A DNA stretch of 31,613 nucleotides, taken from contig BFEA01000149.1 in NCBI GenBank assembly GCA_003427395.1, positions 1,855,414 through 1,887,026 on the forward strand. Reading direction: 5' to 3'. Source of the stretch: Chara braunii (Eukaryota; Streptophyta; Charophyceae; Charales; Characeae). A model generated the notes under the pieces. That model searched no databases and was not told where the DNA came from. It saw only the letters and a list, made by a program, of their open reading frames with translations. This document shows, in pieces, positions 19,612-29,385 of this stretch. Made by a program: the position numbers and the translations under genes. The first letter of the stretch is position 1, and every line of letters begins with the position of its first letter.

Positions 19612-19697
<86 letters not shown>
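19612..19697. repeat. (C)86 homopolymer
   Basis: Eighty-six consecutive C inside the LTR, at a place where copy 1 has no such run. On the minus strand it is poly(G), able to form G-quadruplexes. The length is likely inexact in the assembly. Confidence 0.95.
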
Positions 19698-19698
<1 letters not shown>

Positions 19699-19874
19699 AT
19701 ATAGCCTTGCGCAGAAATCCACGCGGTTGCAGAAAACAGTTCCTCACATATGTGACGCCCAGGGGGTTCGAATCTTGAGCAAGCTCCTGCTTTCTCTCCG
19801 CCATTCACTAGTCCTAAGACTTGCCGACGATCAGCGTGGAACTGACACGTGCCACTTACCGTAAGATGAGAGTG

Positions 19875-20757
19875 TGGAAGTCGTCCAAGGTGGCATCACG
19901 AACTCCGATCCTAGAGATTGCCGGGGAAAGGTAGCCTGATGACGGGAGGAGGAAGAGGAGGGTGAGCTTGGGGGAGAGGTGGTAGAAAACGACTCCGCTC
20001 TCTATCCCCAGTGGGGAGCCAGGTGTAATGGAAGGTGCGATGTATGTGGGGGAAGCGATGATCCTGGTGTAGGAGCGAAGCAAGGTAGTCAGGGTAAAGG
20101 GTACAGAGGGTGCGGGGAATCGAGGCGCGAAAATCCTCGTAACCTTCGCACGCGGGGATGGTGCCAGAAATTATGCACTAAACTTCTATATCATTATATT
20201 CTTGCCATGCCACGCTGAAGAGAAGGACGTGGAGAGGGAAGGAGGTTACAATAAAGCGAGTGGTGGCGTGTGGGAAGACGTTGATGATGAGGCGGGTGTA
20301 GTAGAGCTGGTGGAAAAGGGAAGGGGGGGAAGGGATGCCAATTAGAAGGAAAAAGGGGGTCGACCCGTGAGCTGATGGATGGTGAGAAAGTCAAGGGGAC
20401 GGCGAGATAACGACCGGGGACGAAGCCCAAGCGCCCTCATCTCCACGTAGGCGAATGACGGACCACGGAGGTGAAGAGGATTGAGTCGACGCTGGACTTC
20501 TTCTGCGAGTCTGCTTCCAGATCCCTCCGTGGTGGTGATGCCATTTCCTCTGGATTCCTCCTGCTTTGGATCGGGGTTGCGCGCCGGATCCCCCTGTGAC
20601 AGTCGTGCTGCCAGCTCGTCCGATTCCTCCACTGGCTGTTGTAGAGCCTTACCCTATTGGACTTTCGAGCCTGAGTCGACCCGTCGCAGGTCCCAGTTGG
20701 CTCTGATCCATTCGATCTCATGCTCAGGGCGCGGAGCGTTCGTCACAGGGGCACCCC
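19875..20757 (-). pseudogene. ORF3 copy 2, C-terminal part
   Basis: Homologous to the C-terminal half of ORF3 of element A. From 20757 it reads NAPRPEHEIEWIRANWDLRRV, a stop, SQGDPARNPDPKQEES (compare QDDPTRDPEPPSEED) and GLRPRSLSRRPLDFLTIHQL. After a frame change it reads TRLIINVFPHATTR, VAWQEYNDIEV, IPACEGYEDFRAS and TLYPDYLASL. Stops and a frameshift break it. The 3' LTR copy 2 follows. The N-terminal part is cut off where the LINE begins. Confidence 0.72.
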
Positions 20758-21060
20758 CACCTAGTGTTTGCGAGAGAATTATGAATTCGTCAATTTCTAT
20801 ATCTTTTTGTGGAAGAGGAATGAAGGAATTTTTTGAAGTGAAGAGATTTTTATAGAAATCCCGAGCTAATTTCATACTGGCTGTTGTTGAGATGACTAAG
20901 GGTTCTTTATTATTGAAAGGGTTGATTAAAGCCTCTATCGTAGTCCTGCCAGTTCTAGCTCTGGCCATGGCAAAAAATTGAGTGTGCATATCACCTTCCA
21001 TCTGATATTTCTTTAGCTTGCAATCAAAGTTCGCATCCAGGATTTTTAGGAATACCTGTA
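20758..21060 (-). pseudogene. LINE ORF2 fragment, linker between EN and RT
   Basis: DANFDCKLKKYQMEGDMHTQFF is followed by ARARTGRTTIEALINPFNN, TASMKLARDFYKNLF and DEFIILSQTL. This is the region just before the RT of L1-type non-LTR elements (.GD.NT.FFH....R...I..L). It is truncated before the RT by ORF3 sequence, and its 5' side is separated from the EN part by 21061-22180. Confidence 0.8.
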
Positions 21061-22180
21061 ACTAAGCTAACCACACACTTTTTGAAAACCAACCAACCAT
21101 GACCACTGTATACCTGGCCTACCACACCTTTACCTACCCCCAACTGATCCGAAAAAAAAAACCGGGTACTTGTACCCGCCCATACCTGAACCTCTGCAGA
21201 CTGTAACTGCCCGTACCCGCCCTTGGTTTTTTTTTTTTTTTTTTTTAACCAACCATGGCTAACTGGTGTCTTAACCACCTGTACCATACCCAACTGAAAT
21301 TTTCCTTACCTGTGTTCAGCCGTACCCGTCCCCACCTACCCACAATTGTATGCATCTACCCGTAACCGCCCGCACCTGTTACCCACCCTCCCCTAACTGC
21401 CCCTAACCGCTCCTAACTGTTATAACCGCCCCTAAAAACCCCCAACCGACTCTAACTCCCCTCACAACCTTTGAGTTGTGGTCGGGGTCCAGCAGTAATA
21501 GTTACTGCAGCTGTTGTCGCAACTGCAGCAATAGTCAGATGTGGTGCATCTGCTGCTGCAGCAGCAGATGCAACCCCTCCAGCAACTGCAAAAATGATGT
21601 CAATGGAACAACTGCAGCAGATGTGGTGCATCTGCTGCAGATGTGGTGCATTTGTGGGGCATCTGCAGATGTGCTGCTTCAGATGTGATGCATCTGCAGC
21701 CGCAGCAGCATATGCAACCCCTGCAGCAACTGCGGAAATGATGTCAATGCAACTACTGTAGCAGCATATACAACCCCTGCAGCAACTGCAAAAAAAAAAA
21801 AAAAAACGGGCCTACGACTTCAGATGGTCGGAAAGGGCGAGGGGGGAAGGGATGGGAGAGGGGCAGGTGGGAATACAAGGGGTAATGAACCACGGTTACC
21901 CGAGTGGATCCTCTACCCGCCCGTACCCGCCCCCCATTTTTTTTATCTGCCCCCCGTACCTGTCCCTACCGGTTTTAGTTTTATGTTTGGCTGGCCCTAC
22001 CTGCCCGTGATCTTCATAAATACTAACTGTGCCTACCCGTCATCTCTAGAAAAAACAAATTTGCCTGCCCATAACCAACCCCCCCTTCGGAAAGGGGCAC
22101 CCAGACCTACCCATGACCTGGCGGTTACAGTTGGGTGTGGTCGGGTACGGGTAACGGTTACCCATTTGCGCTCTCTGCTT
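21061..22180. repeat. C-rich (TACCCG-type) and CAG-rich repeat block inside the LINE
   Basis: From 21090 to 21460 and from 21900 to 22150 the DNA is a degenerate array of ACCCGCCC, TACCCG and CTAACTGCCC words. The middle (21480-21790) is built from CTGCAGCAGATG words with repeated GCAACTGCAAAAATGATGTC units, and ends in an A18 tract (21789-21806). It has no protein motif and splits a single LINE frame, so it arrived as an insertion or by local expansion. Confidence 0.7.
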
Positions 22181-22935
22181 GCCATGTATTCTGAATCCCT
22201 GCCATCTGTATTCCATATAATTGAGTAAAAGATCTTCTAATGTCCGAATCTCCTTTGCTATTGGCTTCAGAGCCTCTTGATCATCTGGGTTTATCTCGTT
22301 TTCTTGAAGTTCATGAATTTTTTAAAGAATTTCTGTTTCTTTTTTATGTCTTAGCTTTGCCAAGGCTTTAGAGTATTCATTGCATTTACGACCTAGAAAA
22401 GCTAGGACGTTGTTGAACCACAATATGTCATTGTCGATACGAGTTCTCTGCTTTCTCCAGAATTCACATACATTCTTCAGATATTGTAGAAAACCCTCCT
22501 TGATGTGTGAAGTATCGAGTTTATAAAATCTCTTGCCCTGATCCGGCTTCTTACAGAAGGAGAAAACCGCCATACACATGGCGTGATCAAGGCCTGAAAA
22601 TTGACTTCTAGGTAGGATACATATGAATTGAAGTCCTCCTTGAAGGTCTTCAGAGGCTAAAATAAAATCAATCCTAGATTTAGTAGGTCTATTTGAATGC
22701 CTTCAGGTGAAGCAAGAGAAAGACTTGGTGGTGGGGTTTAATCTCCTGAAGGAGTCAAAAAGGTTGTAGGAATTAAATAATTTGGATATGATCTATTCGT
22801 CAGCTTCTATATAGGACGAACACGGTACAGGTATGTTCCATCTATGTAGGCTACGATCCGGTGCTGCCATTATAACAGGGATGCCTACCGAGAGACGGGG
22901 TTATAAAGATTCGAAAAAAGTCTGGTGTTCCCCTA
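22180..22935 (-). pseudogene. LINE ORF2 fragment, end of the APE-type endonuclease
   Basis: From 22935: GIPVIMAAPDRSLHRWNIPV, then SRIDFILASEDLQGG and RSQFSGLDHAMCMAVFSF (the S-R-I-D.. and SDH..-type end of the endonuclease), then FCKKPDQGKRFYKLD, WRKQRTRID and RTLEDLLLNYMEYRWQ. This is the usual EN-to-RT linker of L1-like elements. A stop and a stop-containing joint are present. The GDFN segment is damaged. Upstream sequence ends at about 22936. Confidence 0.85.
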
Positions 22936-22948
22936 TGTTATGAAACAC

Positions 22949-22966
22949 CCGCGGACGCGTCCGCGG
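22949..22966. other. 18-bp GC-only palindrome
   Basis: CCGCGGACGCGTCCGCGG is self-complementary over its full length, followed by further CCGCGG and CGCGCCGCGG words to 23030. It may be a terminal inverted repeat tip of an unrecognised element. Confidence 0.8.
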
Positions 22967-23079
22967 ACCCGATCTCAGATGGCGGCCTCATATGTGGCTG
23001 CATCCGCGGCCAGCCTGGTCCGCGCCGCGGACTCGATTTTGCGATATTTTTCCCAAATTAAATAATAGGGAAAAAAAAA

Positions 23080-23243
23080 AGGGGTTGTGGGGAATTTTAA
23101 TCCCGACACCCCCATATTTTTGGAAACAGATAACTTTTTAGAATTATAAAAAATAAAAAACAGAAAAGGTGGAGAAGAGAAATTGATTTTTTTTTTTTTT
23201 TTTTTTTGGGGGGGGGGGGGGGATTTTTGGTTGGCAATTTTTT

Positions 23244-23280
<37 letters not shown>

Positions 23281-23307
23281 GATAAAGAGGAAAGATTTTT
23301 TTTTGTG

Positions 23308-23355
<48 letters not shown>

Positions 23356-23360
23356 GTCCT
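23080..23360. repeat. poly(T)/poly(G) low-complexity tract
   Basis: Several T runs of 15-45 bases and one G run of about 14 (from 23208). Sequence accuracy will be low here. No gene. Confidence 0.9.
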
Positions 23361-23398
23361 AACGAAACAATCAAGGAATGAAATATATATATATATAT

Positions 23399-23467
23399 AT
23401 CGTCAAATAGAACTGCCCGGTAAACCGTAGGCAGAGAGGGAGAAGAGGACAACAAACGAGGGGCTGT
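23399..23467 (-). repeat. 70-bp repeat next to the hammerhead core, copy 1
   Basis: CGTCAAATAGAACTG.CCGGTAAACCGTAGGCAGAGAGG and the following 35 bp recur at 26219-26288 with two differences. A shorter relative (CGTCACAAACAAAAGTGCCAGGTAA) is at 26159-26183. On the minus strand it lies directly 3' of the predicted ribozyme cleavage site. All three copies abut (TA)n. Confidence 0.85.
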
Positions 23468-23504
23468 GACAAACTGTTTCGTCGGAGTTTCACCGACTCA
23501 TCAG
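23468..23504 (-). ncRNA. hammerhead ribozyme core
   Basis: Self-cleaving RNA motif read on the minus strand. It shows CTGATGA (23504-23498), stem II GTCGG/CCGAC with the 7-nt loop TGAAACT, GAA, a 3-bp stem III ACA/TGT with loop GTT, and the cleavage triplet GTC ending at 23468. All invariant core bases are present in order. The tiny stem III is typical of type I hammerheads described in Penelope-like elements and retrozymes. Weak point: the flanks (TTCAGCCTC before, ACAGCCCC after) do not pair into a stem I. This copy may thus be inactive alone, truncated by the (TA)n 12 bp upstream, or dependent on a dimeric transcript. Confidence 0.75.
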
Positions 23505-23514
23505 GAGGCTGAAC

Positions 23515-23515
<1 letters not shown>

Positions 23516-23555
<40 letters not shown>
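23516..23555. repeat. (TA)n microsatellite
   Basis: Uninterrupted AT dinucleotides. It separates the hammerhead segment from a TIR element and is the target of the latter. Confidence 0.95.
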
Positions 23556-23557
<2 letters not shown>

Positions 23558-23816
23558 AGCTGGGCCGCCCGGGTCCTGGGTGGCCAGCCCGTGCAAGGAC
23601 CAAGGAAGGGCCCAGCAAAAAAAAAACAAAAAAAAGCAATCCAAAAAATCCGAAAACAAACTATGTTATGTACAAAAATAAACTGAACAACTTTTGCCTC
23701 GGGGTCACATCGAAATTCTTCACCAAATTTAGAATAAAAAATAAATTTGAAAAATATTTTTATTATTTTTATTATTTTTGGCCCGGCCGGGCAAGTGACC
23801 CCGGGCCACTCTGGTA
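23554..23816. mobile_element. short member of the TIR element family
   Basis: Its core (about 23655-23760: TATGTTATGTACAAAAATAAACTGAACAAC...TTGCCT...CCAAATTTAGAATAAAAA) matches 26459-26545 and, inverted, 25305-25385. The ends are TACCAGCTGGGCC and, inverted, TACCAGAGTGGCCC, so it has its own terminal repeats between two (TA)n tracts. At 263 bp it looks like a deletion derivative with different tips. Confidence 0.65.
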
Positions 23817-23821
23817 GCCTA

Positions 23822-23872
<51 letters not shown>

Positions 23873-23963
23873 TTATTTATTTTTTTTTTTTCTCCGGGGC
23901 CTTTTAATAATTGTGTGTGAACGTGTGTGTGTGTGTGTGTGTGTATGTGTGTGTGTGTTTAAA

Positions 23964-23996
<33 letters not shown>

Positions 23997-24008
23997 GTGT
24001 GTGTGTGT
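23822..24008. repeat. (TA)n and (GT)n microsatellites
   Basis: A (TA)n run at 23822-23869, a T-rich stretch, then (GT)n with two interruptions at 23922-24008. Confidence 0.95.
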
Positions 24009-24735
24009 TATGTAACGTCATGTGTAAAAAAGCATCATGTCGAAGAGCAGTACGGTATCCATACCGCAATCAAGCCCCGAAATAATGTTTCGGCGTATCC
24101 CCATAAAACTTGTCAGGCGGACACGAGATTTACCCACGCCAATCCTTTTCCGACTTCTTAGGACATTCACGGGATTCCCATGGTGATCCCGACCAGCGAC
24201 TTGCGAATAATATCGACCAAGAGGTAATTTCTCCTTAGGGAGTATTGGTAGCTAGGTGGTCATGCAAAACAAAGCGATGGGAATATTCAAACAAGAAACG
24301 AGAAAAATATACTAATAAAATAAAATAAAATAAAATACAAATAAAACGACGAAAGAAATAATAAAAAGACGAATAAAGAAACACAAAAATCACGTGATAC
24401 GTGCAGTGTGTGCGGAAGAAGAGTGGATCTGTCTTAAAGACGATCATGTGCAATGAGATAAAGCATGAAATGGAGCGGATCGAAAGCGGAATGGAATTTG
24501 TCGGATCTTCCGTAATTGATTCAAAGAGTAATTTATCAGGATGTTATATAGAGAATTGAAACTATTATGACTAAAAGTGAAAAAAATCGGTTCTTCAAAG
24601 TGTCACAGTTTGGGATGAGGGGTTATTTAGAATAAGGAGCCTGGCCGAGGCAAAGGACAAACTTAGGTGTGACAGGGGCAGTATGTGTGGTACCTCCAGG
24701 GGCGCAGAAAAACCGTATATATCTATCTATCTATC

Positions 24736-24767
<32 letters not shown>
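24009..24767. other. gene-free stretch
   Basis: No ORF with recognisable content. A small hairpin CGGTAT-CC-ATACCG is at about 24050-24063, (TAAAA)n near 24313-24336, and (ATCT)n/(TA)n at 24718-24767 leading into the next transposon. Confidence 0.6.
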
Positions 24768-25407
24768 CAGGGTTACCTGACCGAATGTTCGGGGGCCCCC
24801 GGGCTGGCCCCCGAACGTTCGGGCGTTCGGGGTCCCGTTCGGGGGCCAAACACCTCCAGGTTCGGCCCCCGCCAAAAAATATTTCGGAGCCTAAAAATAA
24901 GTTTCTTTTTCTGATTTTTTTTTGTGAGTTTTCTATGATGTAACCTACACGCCTATAAATTTTGAAGCCATTCTGCTAAGCCAAAAAAACATTAAAAATC
25001 GTCAAAGATGGGGGTGTCAAAACGTGCTCGCCCACTCACTATTTTGTTTTTTTTCAATTTTCACTTTTTGTTTTCACTTTATTTCGGGGCCTAAACAATT
25101 TTATTATTTTTTGAAAATATTTTAATGAGTTATTGATTATGTAAACTACATATCTGTGAATTTTCAGGGCATTTGTCAATGCCAAAAAATAATTCAAAAT
25201 CGGCAAAGATGGCGGTGTCCAAAAGGTGCTGGCACACTCACTCATTTTAATTCTCTTTTTATTTTTTCGTATTTTTATCATAGTGTTTATTTTTGGTATT
25301 AGACTTTTAATTCAAATTTGGTAAAGAATTTGGATGTAGCCCCCAGGCAAATGTTGTTTAGTTTATTTGTCTCCATAACATAGTTTGTTTTTGGAATTTT
25401 TTGAAAA

Positions 25408-25444
<37 letters not shown>

Positions 25445-25534
25445 CGGTCCGCGTTCGGCCTGCACGACCGAATGTCTCCCGAAGGGGTCCCGTACGTTCG
25501 GGCGTTCGGCCCGTCCCGAACGCCGGTAACCCTG
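24768..25534. mobile_element. non-autonomous TIR transposon, copy 1 (767 bp)
   Basis: It begins CAGGGTTACC and ends GGTAACCCTG, flanked on both sides by TATATATA. The GC-rich tips carry CGAACG/GTTCGGGCGTTCGG words that form extended sub-terminal inverted repeats. The interior is AT-rich and non-coding, with two CAAAGATGG.GGTGTC.AAA.GTGCT repeats. CAGGG tips and a possible 8-bp TATATATA duplication resemble hAT elements, but in (TA)n the duplication length cannot be read. The homologue at 26314-27046 is inverted. Confidence 0.8.
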
Positions 25535-26180
25535 TATATATACATATATATGTATATATATCGTATATATATATATATATATACACACCTGTAAGGGTTT
25601 CTTGGTAATTGAACGAGCGTCCGCGGAAGAAGGAAGAGATCCGTAGCTTATCGTACGTGTAAGGGGTTATTAGGCGAACAGTATCTCTATATGCCTATAT
25701 ATATTCTAACATGTGTGCGTATCTCTGCGTATTCTAAAGCATACAACGAGAGATAGTAGTTTACGTGCATCGGATCCTAAGATTAGTCCAAAGCGCTTGG
25801 CTATTATCGTTGCTATCATATAGAATGTTTTGGTTGTCTGTTTCTCTGGGATATGATTGTAGGGTTCGTAAAGAGCTTGAGTGATTCCTGTGGTTATGTC
25901 ATCCGGATCGCGTTTCTCAGAGCTCTCCGTATGGTAAAAAAAAACACTGCTATAATAGTATTTCTAGTAATGACACTGCAACCAAGAACTGACGGTCTGA
26001 GTATCTGGTTGCCGAGATCGAAAAAAAGAAGAAAGAAAAAGAAAAAGAAAAAACAAAAAGCGGTAAAAGTAAGAAACATTCAGGAGTAGTGCTCCGACGA
26101 AATCCAGGTATATATATATATATGTGTGTGTGTGTATATATCATATATATATATATATCGTCACAAACAAAAGTGCCAGG

Positions 26181-26216
<36 letters not shown>
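25535..26216. other. (TA)n-flanked unique DNA
   Basis: (TA)n/(CA)n at 25535-25590, then about 500 bp without a gene or known repeat, then (TA)n/(GT)n from 26109. A partial copy of the 70-bp repeat is at 26159-26183. Confidence 0.6.
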
Positions 26217-26220
<4 letters not shown>

Positions 26221-26288
26221 TCAAATAGAACTGTCCGGTAAACCGTAGGCAGAGAGGAAGAAGAGGACAACAAACGAGGGGCTGTGAC
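26217..26288 (-). repeat. 70-bp repeat, copy 2 (no ribozyme core)
   Basis: Nearly identical to 23399-23470 up to GGGGCTGTGAC, then (TA)n. On the minus strand the copy starts within three bases of the hammerhead cleavage point of copy 1, and the core itself is absent. Confidence 0.85.
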
Positions 26289-26313
26289 ATATATATATAT
26301 ATATATATATATA

Positions 26314-27046
26314 CAGGGTAACCGGCATTCGGGACGGGCTGAACGCCCGAATCTGAACGCCCGAACGTATAGGACCCCTTGGGGACGCGGTCGGCCGTTC
26401 GGGCCGAATGCTGACCCAAAAAAAAAAACAAAAAAACAAAAAAATCTGAAAAAAAGATATGTTATGAAGAAAAATAAATTAAACAAGATTTGCCTGAGCA
26501 TAACATCCAAATTCCTTACCGAATTTGAAATAAAAATAAAATATGAAAAAAAAATACTAATAATAATTAAAAAAAAAATAAAAATAAATAGTGAGTGAAC
26601 GAGCACGTTTTCGACACCGCCATCTTTGGCGATTTTTTATTTTTTTTGGCATAGCTAAATGCCCTGAAAATTTACAAATATGTAGTTCACATAATGCAAA
26701 ACCCACTAAAAAAGTTTTAAAAAATAATAAAATTGTTTAGACCCTGAACTAAAGCGAAAACAATAAGTAAAAAGTGAAAAACAATGTGGGCGAGCACGTT
26801 TTGACACCGCCATCTTTGGCGATTTTTAATTCTTATTTGGCTGAGCTAAATGACCTATAGGCATGTACCTGACGTCATAGAGAACTCACAAAATAAAAAT
26901 AATAAAAACGAAATTATTTTTAGGCCCCGAAATAATTTTTCGCGGAGGCCGAACGCCGTCGGGTTTGGACCCCGTATGGGACCCCGAATGCCCGTACGTA
27001 CGGAGGTCTGTCCGGGGACCTCCGTACGTACGAGCTGGTGACCCTG
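26314..27046. mobile_element. non-autonomous TIR transposon, copy 2 (733 bp)
   Basis: It begins CAGGGTAACCGG and ends GTGACCCTG between (TA)n tracts. The whole sequence aligns to copy 1 in opposite orientation, including both GATGGCGGTGTC repeats and the CCCCGAAATAATTTTTCGC/TTCGGGGCC edge. It has no transposase frame. Confidence 0.8.
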
Positions 27047-29223
27047 TATATATATGTATATATATATATACAGTGTTATACACCAAGGGACAGATGTTAC
27101 GTGTATCTTGTTCTTGGATTGGATTGAGTACGCTTCACTGCGTTCTATCTTTATCTCTGCTTGTATTGTATCGAAAGAGATTCATTTGCAAACAGGTGAA
27201 TGGGGAGCTATGCAAGAAATCATACATGGATTGAAGCGTTTTGGACGAGCATTGGTAGCTGGAGGCAACTTGATTCGGTTACCTTGAAGCTGCAAATGTT
27301 CGTCTAACGTCCCGTCATAGATGGTAAATAATAAAGAAACCCAAGGTATCCTAACTATGGATCGAAGCTTCATCATGGACATCGGCAGCTGGAGGCACAG
27401 TGACCAAAATGCTCTAGAGTCGCCAGTGCCTATACAGAGCCTCGCCAAAGATGGCAAAAGAAGACGAAAGTTTATTACAATTGCTAAATGTGCGAGAAAT
27501 CCATGCATGGAATAAGAAAAATGGAAGGAATTTCACATTTTAGAAAAAGCAATACGGGGAGCGGCGGGGGGGGTAAGAAATAAGACATACATCATGCGAT
27601 TAAGGAGGGGGAAGAGGTAAGCGATAAAAGCATAGAAGATCAAAACATCGAGAAAAAATCTCTTAATTGGTCGTTGAGCTGAAGCAAACCCAAGTTTCAC
27701 CAACAAGATAGCATGTGAGAATCAGTGGAAACAAGAAATGATCGACTGCTTTACCAAAGGTGATTCCACATAATATGGGAACGCGCCTCGACAACCAAAG
27801 CAGGGAGGGTAGTGGCGATCCCTGAAGCGCTTTTCTGCCGCTAGCCAATAATGCACGACTTCATCAGAGGGTTTGCACATTCTTTTTCACATACGTTTCA
27901 GTAGCGGGAGCGGGGGAGATGGCGGAGGCAGTGTTTGGAGATGGTGTAGAAAGGCGAGGAGGGCGAGAAAAGCGACCAGAGCAATGAAGGCTAGCAATAC
28001 GAAGGCTGAGATTTCAACAGCAAGCGCAGCTCTACCTTCCATATCTTCCTTCTGCAGTGCCATAGCAAGCAATGCTTACAGCTTTGAAAGAAAGAAGCGT
28101 GCGAGATCGCAGGGGAAGGCCAGCAGGATACGCATAATTAGTGCCATGCAGAAAAGGAAAAGAAATTATCCTAGCGCCTTGCGGAGAGAAGAAGAATGCA
28201 TGGAGGTGGATAGGGGACCGTAGCGATACATTACGAGTGTCTGCTATCCCTAAGGCTGGATGCGTTGTGGAGAGAGCGAAAGCTTCTGCACGTAGAAGAC
28301 GACGGAAGAGCAGAGGGCTATACCGCATCCTCGAGATTGCCGATCAGCAGGTCCACCATGGCTGGGTCCACTTCGTAGTCCATGACTCCTTGCTGCCGTA
28401 GCCCGCAAGTACCGCAGCCTCTGAAGCCGTCACCAAGAAACTGCCACGTGATACCACTGGACACGCGCAACATTGAGAGGCCGTACGTACGTCCTTGGCC
28501 CAACAGTGCGCATGCGTTGTGAAAAGAGGATGGGAGACATCGATCGTTCCTCTAACTAAAATAGTTCCCATGGTTTGCCATCTGCCTATGCACCACCTAG
28601 CCTGCTGCTGACATTTCTGGCTCCTGACATCGTTTCAGACGACACGAGAACAAAAAAGACGCAAAAAACGGAAAAAAAGATTAAAAAAACGAAAAACTTG
28701 TCTTGCCATGGACTGTTTCCCGTTTGTCTGTTGGTATTCGGATGCTTCATTTACAAGTCCTTACTCAGACAAGCAGAACAAACAAAAAACATAAAATCTA
28801 AAAAATTAAAAAATTAAAAAATTAAAAAATTAAAAAAATTTAAAAAATTGAAAAATTAAAATAAAAAAATAAAAAAATTGAAAGACTGAGAAAATCGGAT
28901 ATAGGTCTAATATGATTCCCTGTTTCTGACCCCAAGCCACGCGTTTCCTCGTTTATCTTTGGTTGCTGTGCGTGTGCCGTTTATTGTGTGGCCCGATATG
29001 CCTTCGGGTTGAAGTGTGCTAAACCTCGCAGTTCAGACCCATAACAGTGGTTGTGCAACAAGGAGTTGTCCTTCATTTATTCTTGGATTCGCAAGACTTG
29101 TGTGTACAGCATACAAATCGTACCGGATCATTCGTATTCCTTATTTCTTTTCCCTGTTCTTCCTTCATTATCGCCCTTCGCTTGTCTCCCTCTATTCGTC
29201 CGGCTCCTCTGTCTATCCTTGTA

Positions 29224-29225
<2 letters not shown>
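27047..29225. other. gene-free or unrecognised stretch
   Basis: I could not identify a gene. There are short open frames only, for example a hydrophobic minus frame at 27887-28072 (LLAFIALVAFLALLAF) and a minus frame at 28318-28503 that ends at a possible GT donor. Either could be an exon remnant, but no family matches. An AT-rich (TTAAAAAA)n tract spans 28797-28880. Confidence 0.5.

Positions 29226-29257
<32 letters not shown>
29226..29257. repeat. (GT)16 microsatellite
   Basis: Pure GT dinucleotides, 130 bp beyond the stop codon of the RT frame at 29386. Confidence 0.95.
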
Positions 29258-29258
<1 letters not shown>

Positions 29259-29385
29259 CCCGCCCACTGTCCCACCGGGAAAAAGGGCCAGGGGACGGAA
29301 GGTCGGATGCCAGGGGGCATCAGGCCTTCCGGCCCTGGCCCCCCCCTGGTCACCACAACACACCTCACACGTACACCCACCACAG

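Larger units (their letters stand above)
17385..19748 (-). mobile_element. 2.3-kb LTR, copy 2 (3' LTR of a second element)
   Basis: Collinear with 13038-15301. Shared blocks include AAGGATTTTAGGAAA, GTGGAGTCCCAGGT, TAGCCCGAGCATGC, GACGTAGCCAC and GATTACAGTT. It starts TGCAACTTCC and ends at TCACA before the CATATGTGACG junction. To its right lies ORF3 (19875-20757), so it is the 3' LTR of a minus-strand element related to element A. An 86-base C run has expanded inside it. The rest of that element is replaced by a LINE at 20758. Confidence 0.72.

Noticed and set aside
19325-19864. Long frames with poly-proline or poly-glycine
   Set aside because: Products of the 86-base C homopolymer.
21090-22150. 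Interstitial telomere array
   Set aside because: Words like CCCCTAAC and TACCCG recur but never as a regular CCCTAAA tandem repeat.
23144-23455. Poly-lysine / poly-phenylalanine frames
   Set aside because: Translation of T/A homopolymers.
28318-28503. Possible host exon (minus strand, ends before a GT)
   Set aside because: Sixty-one codons, no recognisable family, no partner exon that I could connect.
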